A stretch of DNA of 19,215 nucleotides from Entomomonas sp964395065 (GTDB lineage Bacteria > Pseudomonadota > Gammaproteobacteria > Pseudomonadales > Pseudomonadaceae), in the NCBI GenBank assembly GCA_964395065.1, contig CAYNAM010000041.1, forward strand, positions 1-19,215, written 5' to 3'. The notes beneath the pieces were generated by a model. The model saw only the letters and a program-made list of their open reading frames with translations. It had not been told where the DNA came from and did not search any database. Position 1 is the stretch's first letter. Every line of letters begins with the position of its first letter. Positions 8,367-16,283 of this stretch are shown here, piece by piece. Made by a program: the position numbers and the translations under genes.

Positions 8367-9325
8367 AAACCCTTTGCTGTAAAAATAAACGCTCGTTTTC
8401 GATAAAGCTGATTAAATGTATTTAAATCTAATTGCCGCACTTCTGGTATTTTACCGACATTTCTTACCGCTGTAACGGCTGAATTATCAAATGGCGTATT
8501 GCCACTACTTTTACTCACCGTAACATTGGTAATTGTACCATCAGGCAACATTTCAATTAACAATGTCACCTTTGTACCCGGTACAGGATTACCCAACTCT
8601 GTCCAGTTTTGCTGTACGAGTTGCCTAATTAAATCATCCAAAGAACCAACCACTTGGCTACCCACTTGATCGCCTTTGGTTGCCCCTCTTTCAACTTTAT
8701 CACCTAATAAGTCAGTGAGTGCGGCGGCTTCTTTTGCCTCTTTTGCTTTTTGAGCTGCTTCGGCTTTTTTCTTGGCCTCTGCATCCGCTTTAGCTTTGGC
8801 ATCAGCTTTCTTTTTCGCCTCTGCTTCAGCCTTGGCTTTAGCGTCCGATTTTTTCTTTGCTTCGGCCTCGGCTTTCGCTTTTTCCTCCTCCTTTTTCTTT
8901 GCTTCTGCTTTGGCATCGGCTATTTTTTTTGCTTCATTGGCTTTAGCCTGAGCCTCTGCCTTTTTCTTCGCTTCTGCTTCTGTTTTGGCTTTAGCCTCAG
9001 CTGCTTTTTTCGCTTCTGCTTGTTCTTTTGCTTTAGCTTCGGCTACTTTCTTTTGAGCCTCTAACTTTGCAGCCAATTGATCTTCTTGTGTCGTTTTTGC
9101 TTTGGTTTTTTCTGACTCTCCAGCAAACTTTTCTGTCGATTGTTTTGTGGCAGGGCTTTTAGAGTTTAGCTCATACAACGTCGCCACCATCACAGGTTTT
9201 GCTGGTGGAATATCAGGCGTACTCGACCAGCTAAAAAACAACCCCACTAACACTAGGATCTCAACTGCCATGGCTAGAATAACGGGGATTATATAATTCT
9301 CCGAAGAGATCAGACGCTTAGCCAT
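8363..9325 (-). CDS. tolA: Tol-Pal system protein TolA
   Basis: TolA spans the periplasm and transmits proton-motive force from TolQ-TolR to TolB-Pal. The 320 residues show the three expected domains: a single membrane helix at about 11-33; a long Ala/Lys/Glu-rich helix at about 84-203; and a compact C-terminal domain (about 225-320) that binds partners, colicins and phage proteins in relatives. The helical domain contains three tandem 14-residue repeats at 149-190. The start codon lies inside the 3' end of tolR with an 8-base overlap (9318-9325), and the stop overlaps tolB by four bases. The segment is so biased in composition that other frames stay open across it; these are artefacts. Confidence 0.96.
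   Translation of the reverse strand: MAKRLISSENYIIPVILAMAVEILVLVGLFFSWSSTPDIPPAKPVMVATLYELNSKSPATKQSTEKFAGESEKTKAKTTQEDQLAAKLEAQKKVAEAKAKEQAEAKKAAEAKAKTEAEAKKKAEAQAKANEAKKIADAKAEAKKKEEEKAKAEAEAKKKSDAKAKAEAEAKKKADAKAKADAEAKKKAEAAQKAKEAKEAAALTDLLGDKVERGATKGDQVGSQVVGSLDDLIRQLVQQNWTELGNPVPGTKVTLLIEMLPDGTITNVTVSKSSGNTPFDNSAVTAVRNVGKIPEVRQLDLNTFNQLYRKRAFIFTAKGL
8756..8881 (-). repeat. Three tandem 42-bp repeats within tolA
   Basis: Residues 149-190 of TolA consist of three successive 14-residue units of the form KAKAEAEAKKKxDA. The copies differ at only a few residues (Ser/Ala at position 12; Asp at position 5 and Glu at position 13 in the last copy). The DNA is correspondingly periodic at 42 bases. 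Such in-frame units can expand or contract by slippage or recombination and so set the length of the periplasm-spanning helix. Confidence 0.75.
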
Positions 9326-9767
9326 TCGGCGCCTCTGTTATTAATCCCACATTGGTTACACCCGCTTGCTGTAACGCTGACATTGCACCCATGACTAATC
9401 CATAGCTGGCAGACTTATCGCCACGCACAAACACTTGGCTGCCTACATTACCCGGTGCCGATAAAATTTTACCTACTTTATTAGTCATCTCCGAAAGTGA
9501 AATCGCTTTTTCGCCAGCATCTGTATTATCCACACCCTCACCATAAGAAAGATAATAACTGCCATCCGCCTTAACCGATACGGTTAAAATCTTTTGGTTA
9601 GTATCCGAGGGTAATGGTTCACTCACTACCTGTGGCAAATCAACCTTAACACCTTGATTTAACATAGGTGCTGTCACCATAAATATCACTAACAGCACCA
9701 ACATTACATCAATGTAAGGGACTACATTCATTTCAGCAACAGGTTTGCGTTTATTACGTCTAGACAC
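9318..9767 (-). CDS. tolR: Tol-Pal system protein TolR
   Basis: TolR is an ExbD-family inner-membrane protein that, with TolQ, forms the proton channel driving TolA. The 149-residue product has a basic cytoplasmic N-terminus, one membrane helix at about 19-36 and a periplasmic domain from about 37. Asp20, in the sequence PYIDVMLVLL, corresponds to the conserved proton-pathway aspartate of the family. The start is a GTG at 9765-9767, with purine-rich CAGG seven bases upstream; starting here gives the usual TolR N-terminus. It lies 14 bases after tolQ and overlaps tolA by eight bases. Confidence 0.96.
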   Translation of the reverse strand: MSRRNKRKPVAEMNVVPYIDVMLVLLVIFMVTAPMLNQGVKVDLPQVVSEPLPSDTNQKILTVSVKADGSYYLSYGEGVDNTDAGEKAISLSEMTNKVGKILSAPGNVGSQVFVRGDKSASYGLVMGAMSALQQAGVTNVGLITEAPNG

Positions 9768-9781
9768 CTTGGCCTGCCTCT

Positions 9782-10474
9782 TTATTCACTGTACGTGTGA
9801 ACTTTACGATGTAAAATAGCTTGGAATTCTTCAGCAAAGGTTTCATAGCGATTAAGTAATGTTTCTGACCTTGCTGTAAATCGGTTGTAACCGATCACAG
9901 CAGGAATAGCAGCAAATAACCCAATAGCAGTTGCAATGAGTGCTTCTGCAATACCTGGAGCTACTGTTGATAGCGTCGCCTGCTGCACATTAGCCAAGCC
10001 CATAAAGGCATGCATAATCCCCCAAACGGTTCCAAACAAACCAACGTAAGGGCTAGTAGACCCCACAGTTGCCAAGAAAGGTAAGTGATTTTGTAGTTTT
10101 TCTTCTTCTCTCGCAATAGCTACACGCATAGCACGTTGTGTACCTACAGTAATGGCCTCAGGCTCCATACCGGGCAACTGACTTAAACGTGAAAACTCTT
10201 TAAAGCCCGACTTAAATACTTGCTCAACACCACAATCTGGATCAGGATCATTAGTGACTTGTCGATAAAGCTTAGAAAGATCCATACCTGACCAAAACTG
10301 ATCTTCAAAATCATCTAGCCCTTTTTTTGCAGAGCGCATCACTCTACTGCGTTGAAATATAATCACCCACGAAATTAGAGATGCTGCGAATAATGCGAGC
10401 ATAATTAACTGCACCACCCAAGTCGCCTGGGAAATTAATCCCCATAAAGACATGTCATGTACGGCTGACTGCAC
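9782..10474 (-). CDS. tolQ: Tol-Pal system protein TolQ
   Basis: TolQ is the ExbB/MotA-type stator subunit that forms a pentameric proton channel with TolR. The 230 residues contain three membrane helices at about 17-40, 132-155 and 172-196. The second carries the conserved GLFGTVWGIMHAF segment, and the third carries APGIAEALIATAIGL, where small and hydroxylated residues line the proton path in the family. A cytoplasmic loop of about 90 residues separates helices one and two. Translation appears to begin at a GTG (10472-10474), supported by AGGAG seven bases upstream. It follows ybgC after 20 bases and precedes tolR. Confidence 0.97.
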   Translation of the reverse strand: MQSAVHDMSLWGLISQATWVVQLIMLALFAASLISWVIIFQRSRVMRSAKKGLDDFEDQFWSGMDLSKLYRQVTNDPDPDCGVEQVFKSGFKEFSRLSQLPGMEPEAITVGTQRAMRVAIAREEEKLQNHLPFLATVGSTSPYVGLFGTVWGIMHAFMGLANVQQATLSTVAPGIAEALIATAIGLFAAIPAVIGYNRFTARSETLLNRYETFAEEFQAILHRKVHTYSE

Positions 10475-10481
10475 GGTAATA

Positions 10482-10486
10482 CTCCT
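10482..10486 (-). promoter_or_regulatory. Ribosome binding site fixing the tolQ GTG start
   Basis: AGGAG on the minus strand, seven bases before the GTG at 10472-10474. It is the strongest Shine-Dalgarno match upstream of tolQ and supports the GTG rather than a downstream ATG (the Met8 codon). Confidence 0.7.
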
Positions 10487-10494
10487 ACTGTTAT

Positions 10495-10923
10495 TTAACT
10501 TAAAAATTTATCTATAAAACCAACAGGCAATGGTTTAGTTTTAAAATGAACACCATCAATTAAAGACAACCTCACATCCCCCTCACAGAGCAATTTATGA
10601 TTACCTTCAGCATCTTTTTTATAAATTTGTTGGAAAAACACAAAACTTGCTCTTTTAGCCTCTTTAACTGTTGCGCTAACAATTAATTCATCATCTAAAC
10701 GACCAGGAGCTAGGTAACGCAATGCGATAGAGTACACGACAAATAACAAGCCTTCTTTTGCTAACTCATGTTGTGAATAGCCAAAACTACGCAGCCATTC
10801 AGTACGCACACGCTCCATAAATTTTAGATAATTACTATGGTAAATCACGCCACCGGCATCCGTGTCTTCATAATATACACGGTACACCTGACTAAACACT
10901 GGATTCTTATGATCACTTTGCAT
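10495..10923 (-). CDS. ybgC: Tol-Pal-associated acyl-CoA thioesterase YbgC
   Basis: This 142-residue hotdog-fold thioesterase hydrolyses acyl-CoA or acyl-carrier-protein thioesters in the cytoplasm. It is habitually the first gene of tol-pal operons, with a still debated link to phospholipid metabolism. The catalytic motif is intact: YYEDTDAGGVIYHSNYL with Asp22 in the place of the known catalytic aspartate, and His29 nearby. Length is normal for the family. It starts 54 bases after ruvB and precedes tolQ by 20 bases. I saw no convincing promoter in the short gap before it, although it may hold one. Confidence 0.94.
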   Translation of the reverse strand: MQSDHKNPVFSQVYRVYYEDTDAGGVIYHSNYLKFMERVRTEWLRSFGYSQHELAKEGLLFVVYSIALRYLAPGRLDDELIVSATVKEAKRASFVFFQQIYKKDAEGNHKLLCEGDVRLSLIDGVHFKTKPLPVGFIDKFLS

Positions 10924-10977
10924 TGTTTAAAAACTCATACCCTAGCTAATCAATACTAATTATTTTATTGCGCTATT

Positions 10978-12021
10978 TTACTCATTAAATAAATCGGGGG
11001 TAGTGGATTCCGCCATTTTTTTAGGAATATTTAAACCAAAATGTAAATAAGCATGTCGTGTGACCATTCGACCTCTCGGAGTACGCATAATAAAACCTTG
11101 TTGAATCAGATAGGGTTCTAACACATCTTCAATGGTATTACGCTCCTCACTAATGGCTGCCGCCAAATTATCTAAGCCTACAGGGCCACCGTCAAACTTA
11201 TCCATAATGGTGAGTAATAAACGTCTGTCTAAATGGTCAAAACCACTGGCATCCACATCCAACATATTCAGTGCTTGATCGGCCATGTATTTGGTAATAA
11301 TGCCTTGACCTTTGACTTCCGCATAATCACGAACACGGCGTAAAATACGATTAGCAATACGCGGTGTACCTCTGGAGCGCTTAGCAATTTCTTGCGCTCC
11401 TTCTGGTTCGATAGGAATGCCTAAAATATTAGCCGAGCGTGTGACAATAACGGTTAAATCGGCCACATCATAAAACTCAAGACGTTGCACAATACCAAAA
11501 CGATCTCGCAGTGGATTGGTCAACATCCCCGCGCGTGTTGTAGCACCCACCAAGGTAAATGGGGGTAAATCTAACTTGATCGAGCGCGCCGCTGGCCCCT
11601 CCCCAATCATGATATCTAATTGATAATCTTCCATGGCAGGGTAAAGCACTTCTTCAACTACAGGTGATAAACGGTGAATTTCATCCACAAATAACACATC
11701 ACCTGGTTCTAAGTTAGTTAACAGTGCAGCTAGATCTCCTGCTTTTTCTAGAACAGGCCCTGAAGTACTTTTAACAGATACCCCCATCTCATTAGCAATA
11801 ATATTAGCTAAGGTTGTTTTACCTAGCCCTGGAGGGCCAAATATTAGGGTATGATCTAATGTTTCCTTCCTTGCTCTTGCCGCTTTAATAAACAATTCCA
11901 TTTGTTCTTTCACCACTTTCTGACCAATATAATCAGCCAGTGTTAAGGGGCGAATCGCACGATCATGTTGATCTTCTCTATCACGAGCATTACCTGTCAA
12001 CAAACGATCACTTTCTATCAT
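10978..12021 (-). CDS. ruvB: Holliday junction branch migration helicase RuvB
   Basis: RuvB is the hexameric AAA+ motor that pumps DNA through RuvA-bound Holliday junctions. The 347 residues include Walker A GPPGLGKT at 62-69, Walker B with DEIH beginning at Asp113, the sensor segment VGATTRAG, and the conserved LRDRFG arginine-finger region. They end in a winged-helix DNA-binding domain with RTPRGRM near the C-terminus. Length is normal. The ATG lies two bases beyond the ruvA stop, so the two partner subunits are probably translated in a coupled manner. Confidence 0.98.
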   Translation of the reverse strand: MIESDRLLTGNARDREDQHDRAIRPLTLADYIGQKVVKEQMELFIKAARARKETLDHTLIFGPPGLGKTTLANIIANEMGVSVKSTSGPVLEKAGDLAALLTNLEPGDVLFVDEIHRLSPVVEEVLYPAMEDYQLDIMIGEGPAARSIKLDLPPFTLVGATTRAGMLTNPLRDRFGIVQRLEFYDVADLTVIVTRSANILGIPIEPEGAQEIAKRSRGTPRIANRILRRVRDYAEVKGQGIITKYMADQALNMLDVDASGFDHLDRRLLLTIMDKFDGGPVGLDNLAAAISEERNTIEDVLEPYLIQQGFIMRTPRGRMVTRHAYLHFGLNIPKKMAESTTPDLFNE

Positions 12022-12023
12022 AA

Positions 12024-12635
12024 CTAGCCTTTACCTTGTAATGCTCGGCGAATAAGCTCTTCACTGCTTAATTCATCTTTATTTTTTACAGCTGATACCG
12101 CGCGGCTTGCTTCTTGTGGCTTATACCCTAAAGCCACTAAAGCACTGACAGCATCCATTTCTGCACTAGTACTTGGGCTCGACATGGTGACCTCGGCAGA
12201 AAGCGAGGTAACGGGTTCAGTTCCCCCCTCCCACGCCTTGAAGCGGTCTCTTAATTCAATCAGTAAGCGTTCGGCTGTTTTCTTACCCACACCAGGCACT
12301 TTAATTAAAGCCGCCGTATTTTGCTGACGAACTGTTTCAATCATCTCATTAACAGACAAAGTAGACATCAATGCCAAAGCCAGTTTTGGTCCAACACCAT
12401 TTAAGCGAATAAGCTCACGAAATAATTCACGCTCTTTCTTTTCATAAAAACCATAAAGCAGATGAGCATCTTCTCTGACCACTTGATGGATATGCAATGT
12501 CACTTTTTCATTGAGATTGGGCAATTGGTAATAGGTGCTCATCGGCACTTCAACTGCATAGCCAACACCGTTAACATCAATTAATAAATGGGGAGGCTGC
12601 TTTTCAGCCAATACGCCTTGCAAACGACCTATCAA
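12024..12635 (-). CDS. ruvA: Holliday junction branch migration protein RuvA
   Basis: RuvA tetramers hold the Holliday junction open in a square-planar form and load RuvB. The 203 residues comprise an N-terminal OB fold (1-64), two helix-hairpin-helix motifs (RLNGVGPKLALALM around 77-90 and KVPGVGKKTAERLL around 112-125), and a C-terminal RuvB-binding domain (about 155-203). The start is a TTG at 12633-12635. Homologues begin MIGRL, exactly what translation from this codon gives, and AGAGG stands six bases upstream. The gene is separated from ruvC by the small cysteine-rich gene, so it begins 18 bases after that gene's stop rather than directly after ruvC. Confidence 0.97.
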   Translation of the reverse strand: MIGRLQGVLAEKQPPHLLIDVNGVGYAVEVPMSTYYQLPNLNEKVTLHIHQVVREDAHLLYGFYEKKERELFRELIRLNGVGPKLALALMSTLSVNEMIETVRQQNTAALIKVPGVGKKTAERLLIELRDRFKAWEGGTEPVTSLSAEVTMSSPSTSAEMDAVSALVALGYKPQEASRAVSAVKNKDELSSEELIRRALQGKG

Positions 12636-12641
12636 AGGACA

Positions 12642-12646
12642 CCTCT
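12642..12646 (-). promoter_or_regulatory. Ribosome binding site fixing the ruvA TTG start
   Basis: AGAGG on the minus strand, six bases before the TTG at 12633-12635. Together with the conserved N-terminus (MIGRL) it supports use of the rare TTG initiator. Confidence 0.7.
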
Positions 12647-12653
12647 TGTATAG

Positions 12654-13043
12654 TTAGTCACCACCGCCGCCATCACCACCTCCAGCATCACCACCACTGT
12701 CAGTAAACGTATTATCAGAACTTATATCATTTGACGTCTTATGTCTACTTCCTATGTGTTCTCTTTGCTCTGATGGCGAATAAGAATCACCGTCGCCACC
12801 TCCACTACCAACGCTATAGCCTGAGCAACAAATATCACAATACTTACTACTGTTTTTTTCAGACTTCACATAGTTATCACAAGAAGTTGATAGACAAATA
12901 TATACAATTTTTTTGCACTCTTCATGAGTACATAAATATTGATTTCGACGAAACAATCGTCTCTTTAACAAGGAAGCTTGAACCAATCTGGAGCAATACG
13001 GGCAAATTCCCTCAGGGGCTTTTTTCACATCGGTTAGCATCAT
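12654..13043 (-). CDS. Unrecognised double zinc-ribbon protein between ruvC and ruvA
   Basis: I do not recognise this 129-residue protein. Eight cysteines fall in four pairs: Cys14/17 (CPYC), Cys38/43, Cys50/55 and Cys69/72, with a further Cys73. This spacing fits two zinc-ribbon sites. A basic stretch KRRLFRRNQY lies between the first two pairs. From residue 74 the protein becomes a low-complexity tail rich in Gly, Asp and Ser, ending in GGGDGGGGD. The frame is open upstream to 13127, but that part lies inside ruvC. An ATG ending at 13043 overlaps the ruvC stop as ATGA and has AAGG eight bases upstream, so I start there. There is no signal peptide or membrane helix. It could bind nucleic acid or protein; nothing shows a role in recombination beyond its position. 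The tail's composition differs from its neighbours, which suggests a later insertion into the ruv cluster. Confidence 0.72.
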   Translation of the reverse strand: MMLTDVKKAPEGICPYCSRLVQASLLKRRLFRRNQYLCTHEECKKIVYICLSTSCDNYVKSEKNSSKYCDICCSGYSVGSGGGDGDSYSPSEQREHIGSRHKTSNDISSDNTFTDSGGDAGGGDGGGGD

Positions 13044-13570
13044 AAAGAAAGCCTTAACCGTCCACGACGTCTCTTTGCTGTTTCTAAACCTAAAGGAATA
13101 AGGGTTTGGCGATGATGGATATGGCATAAAGCGATAGCCAACGCATCAGAAGCATCCACTTGCGGGCGTTTCTCTAGTTTTAATAAATGCATCACCATGA
13201 GCATAACCTGCTCTTTATCCGCGGCCCCCGAACCTGTGATAGTTTTTTTAACTTGGCGTGCACTGTATTCTGAAATATCTAAACCTTGAGTAGCGCCTGC
13301 TACAATGGCAGCACCTCGCGCTTGCCCCAGCTTAAGTGCAGAGTCCGCACTTTTTGCCATAAACACTTGCTCTATACCCATGGTGGTCGGCTGATAGGTT
13401 TGAATAATTTCTTGCAGCCCTTGAAAGATAGTGTGTAGTTTTTCAGATAAATTCGTTTCAGGTGTACGAATACAGCCAGAAGCAATATACTCACACTTCT
13501 GACCGTTCTCTCTCACCACCCCAAAACCAGTAATGCGTGACCCGGGGTCAACGCCCAAAACAATTGCCAC
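13040..13570 (-). CDS. ruvC: Crossover junction endodeoxyribonuclease RuvC
   Basis: RuvC is the dimeric resolvase that cuts Holliday junctions symmetrically. The 176-residue protein has the RNase H-like fold with all four metal-binding acidic residues: Asp8 in GVDPGSRITG, Glu67 in GIEQVF, and Asp139 and Asp142 in DASDALAIA. Length is typical. Translation starts at a GTG (13568-13570) with AGAGAGG seven bases upstream. The stop overlaps the start of the small cysteine-rich gene (ATGA). It follows yebC after 32 bases, which is the conserved arrangement. Confidence 0.97.
   Translation of the reverse strand: MAIVLGVDPGSRITGFGVVRENGQKCEYIASGCIRTPETNLSEKLHTIFQGLQEIIQTYQPTTMGIEQVFMAKSADSALKLGQARGAAIVAGATQGLDISEYSARQVKKTITGSGAADKEQVMLMVMHLLKLEKRPQVDASDALAIALCHIHHRQTLIPLGLETAKRRRGRLRLSL
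13052..13055 (-). promoter_or_regulatory. Ribosome binding site for the zinc-ribbon gene, inside ruvC
   Basis: AAGG on the minus strand, within the last codons of ruvC and eight bases before the ATG ending at 13043. It favours the short reading (129 residues) over an extension that would overlap ruvC by 88 bases. Confidence 0.5.
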
Positions 13571-13602
13571 GTCACTACCTCTCTAAACTACAACCCAAGC
13601 CG

Positions 13603-14355
13603 TTAGTCGCCTAACTGCTCCATAATTTCATCTGCAATATTGGCATTAGAGTACACATTTTGAACATCGTCTAGATCTTCTAATGCATCAATGAGCTTGA
13701 TAATTTTTTGGGCAGATTCTACATCAGTCAAATCCGCTTCGGTGGTAGCAATCATGGTTATTTCAGCATTATCTGATTTATAGCCTGCTGCCACTAATGC
13801 TTCTTTCACAGTAATAAAATCTTGGAACGTCGTAAAAACGTCTACTGAACCGTCATCATTGGTCACCACATCGTCAGCACCCGCTTCTAATGCGACATCC
13901 AATAAAGCTTCTTCATCAACACCGGGCTCAAAAGAAATTTGCCCTTTGCGCTCAAAAAGATAAGCCACGGAACCATCAGTACCTAAATTACCACCTAACT
14001 TACTGAATGCGTGACGTACTTCTGCCGCCGTACGGTTACGATTATCGGTCATCGCCTCAACAAAAACGGCTACACCGTTAGGACCGTAACCTTCGTAGGT
14101 TAACTCCTCAACATTAGCCGCTTCATTCGTGCCTGCGCCACGAGCAATAGCACGATCAATCGTGTCTCTTGTCATGTTTACAGCAAGGGCTTTGTCTACA
14201 GCTAGGCGTAGACGCGGATTATCCGCAGGAATACCACCACCTTGGCTAGCCGCCACGGTTAACTCACGAATCACCTTAGTGAATATTTTACCGCGCTTAG
14301 CATCTTGACGCCCTTTGCGGTGCTTAATGTTGGCCCACTTGGAATGTCCAGCCAT
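13603..14355 (-). CDS. yebC: YebC/PmpR family regulator or translation factor
   Basis: YebC proteins (TACO1 in mitochondria) are three-domain cytoplasmic proteins. They have been described as DNA-binding regulators (PmpR of P. aeruginosa) and more recently as ribosome-associated factors that relieve stalling. The 250-residue product has the canonical opening MAGHSKWANIKHRKGRQD, the RGAG loop around residues 71-74, and an acidic C-terminal half. Length is typical. The ATG is preceded by GGAG at six bases. It sits between aspS and ruvC, a widely conserved position. Confidence 0.95.
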   Translation of the reverse strand: MAGHSKWANIKHRKGRQDAKRGKIFTKVIRELTVAASQGGGIPADNPRLRLAVDKALAVNMTRDTIDRAIARGAGTNEAANVEELTYEGYGPNGVAVFVEAMTDNRNRTAAEVRHAFSKLGGNLGTDGSVAYLFERKGQISFEPGVDEEALLDVALEAGADDVVTNDDGSVDVFTTFQDFITVKEALVAAGYKSDNAEITMIATTEADLTDVESAQKIIKLIDALEDLDDVQNVYSNANIADEIMEQLGD

Positions 14356-14390
14356 ACATAACTCCGTACTTTATCTATTGATGAATACTA

Positions 14391-14418
14391 TTGTGGTACA
14401 ACTTTTTTTGCACCACAA
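14391..14418. repeat. Inverted repeat in the aspS-yebC gap
   Basis: TTGTGGT (14391-14397) and ACCACAA (14412-14418) form a perfect 7-bp inverted repeat around a 14-base loop that contains a run of seven T residues on the plus strand. It lies between the aspS stop and the yebC start. No T run follows the stem on the minus strand, so it is not a standard terminator; an RNA processing or attenuation role is possible. Confidence 0.4.
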
Positions 14419-14432
14419 CGATTATTTACTGC

Positions 14433-16210
14433 TTACTCTTCTGCTTTAGGTTGCTCGCGTAAACGAATATGTAACTCACGTAATGCTTTTGTATCCACAA
14501 GCCCTGGCGCATCTGTCATAAGATCTGCTGCACTTTGTGTTTTAGGGAATGCGATTACTTCACGAATCGAACTGGAGTCGGTCATCAACATGACTAAACG
14601 ATCTAAACCAAAGGCTAAACCACCGTGTGGAGGGGCACCGTATTTTAGTGCATCAAGCAAGAAGCCAAATTTTTCTTGCTGCTCTTCCTCATTAATGCCT
14701 AGCACATCAAATACAGCCTGTTGCATTTCTTTGTTATGGATACGAATAGACCCACCACCCAACTCAACCCCATTAAGCACCATATCATAAGCGCGTGACA
14801 ACGCAGCCAATGGATTCGCCTTAAGCTCTTCTGGCGTACAGCTTGGCGCTGTAAACGGATGATGCAACGCACTCACACCGCCCTCGCTATTTTCCTCAAA
14901 AGCGGGGAAGTCAACCACCCACATGGGTGCCCATTTACAGGTTAATAGATCTAAATCTGAACCTAAACGAATACGTAAAGCCCCTAATGCATCACTCACA
15001 ATTTTAGCTTTATCGGCACCGAAGAAAACAATATCACCATCTACCGCACCCACACGATCAAGGATGTGATTTAGATTTTCTAATGGAATATTTTTAACAA
15101 TCGGAGATTGTAAACCTTCAACGCCTTTAGCGCGTTCGTTAACTTTAATGTACGCCAAACCCTTTGCACCGTAGATACCCACAAACTTGGTGTATTCATC
15201 TATACGGCTACGAGGCATACTTGCACCACCAGGAACACGTAAAGCTGTCACTCGGGCTTTCGGGTCGTTTGCAGGGCCCGCAAATACTTTAAACTCCACA
15301 TCTTTTAATTGGTCAGCCACATCGACTAACTCAAGAGGGTTACGTAAATCTGGTTTATCTGAACCATAACGACGCATAGCTTCTTCATAGGTCATGCGTG
15401 GGAAATCAGTAAACTCAACATTTAATACTTCTTTAAAGAGTTTACGCACCATGTTCTCAGTAATTGACATGATGTCATTTTCATCTAAAAAGCTGGTTTC
15501 AATATCGATTTGAGTAAACTCTGGTTGACGATCAGCACGTAAGTCTTCATCACGAAAGCACTTAGCTACTTGGTAATAACGGTCAAACCCTGCCACCATC
15601 AACAATTGCTTAAAAAGTTGTGGTGATTGCGGTAACGCAAAGAAATGCCCTGGGTAAGTTCTACTTGGCACAAGGTAGTCACGAGCCCCTTCTGGCGTGG
15701 CACGGGTAAGAATAGGTGTTCAATATCTAAAAAACCATGTTCGTCTAAATAGCGGCGAATACTCGATGTAATGCTCGCACGTAGTTTTAATTTATTAGCC
15801 ATTTCAGGACGGCGTAAATCTAAGAAACGAAAACGTAAACGCGTTTCTTCACTCACTTCAGTGTGCTCATCTAAAACAAACGGTGGTGTTTCAGAAGCAT
15901 TTAATACTTCTAACTCAATACCTTCCACTTCAATTTCACCCGAAGCCAAATTAGGGTTAACCGTACCTTCAGGGCGTGGTCTGACTTTTCCGGTGATTTT
16001 AACCACATACTCACTGCGCACACGGTCTGCTTTAGCGAAGGTTTCTTGACGATCAGGGTCAAATACAACTTGAGCTAATCCCTCTCTGTCACGAACATCA
16101 AAGAAAATTACACCACCATGGTCACGACGGCGATTCACCCACCCACAAAGGGTAACTTTCTGTCCATCCAAACTTTTATTTAATTGTCCGCAATAGTGAC
16201 TGCGCATCAT
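14433..16210 (-). CDS. aspS: Aspartyl-tRNA synthetase AspS, reading frame broken by one missing base
   Basis: AspS is a class II synthetase that attaches aspartate to tRNA-Asp. The first part (start at the ATG ending 16210, MMRSHYCGQL, with AGAAG 11 bases upstream) encodes the OB-fold anticodon domain and the start of the catalytic core up to HGFLDIE. After about 15720 the expected sequence continues only in another frame, as TPILTRATPEGARDYLVPSR, and then runs normally to the stop at 14433. That second part carries motif 2 (FRDEDLRADRQPEF) and motif 3 (GLAFGLDRL). The joined product would be about 592 residues, the normal size. Homologues predict GAAACACC on the minus strand where GAACACC is seen, so one A is missing. 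AspS is normally essential, so a sequencing or assembly error is the likeliest cause. Upstream alternative starts (a TTG at 16261) add a tail not seen in homologues. Confidence 0.93.
15719..15721 (-). other. Site of the apparent single-base deletion in aspS
   Basis: Minus-strand GATATTGAACACC reads Asp-Ile-Glu-His in the upstream frame. Adding one A to the AA pair gives Asp-Ile-Glu-Thr-Pro and restores the family sequence. The change is in a short homopolymer, a common place for base-calling errors. Confidence 0.8.
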
Positions 16211-16283
16211 AAAATTATTCGCTTCTCTTGAATTTTTAATACATTGATTACCTGGGAACAATCATCCAAATAACCGTTCGTCA

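Noticed and set aside
8704..9064. Open frames on both strands across the tolA repeat region (one Lys/Arg-rich, one Phe/Cys/Leu-rich)
   Set aside because: They mirror the Ala/Lys/Glu-rich composition of tolA read in other frames; no start context and no independent evidence.
12731..13045. A 104-codon plus-strand frame opposite the zinc-ribbon gene
   Set aside because: It is antisense to a minus-strand gene that has an operon-like overlap, a ribosome site and a structured cysteine pattern; the plus-strand product has no recognisable pattern.
12654..13127. A mobile element or toxin-antitoxin insertion in the ruv cluster
   Set aside because: Only one small gene is inserted. There are no terminal repeats, target-site duplications or transposase remnants, and its start overlaps ruvC precisely.
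14391..14418. Inverted repeat after aspS considered as an intrinsic terminator
   Set aside because: The T run is in the loop on the plus strand rather than after the stem on the minus strand, so it does not fit a terminator for aspS.
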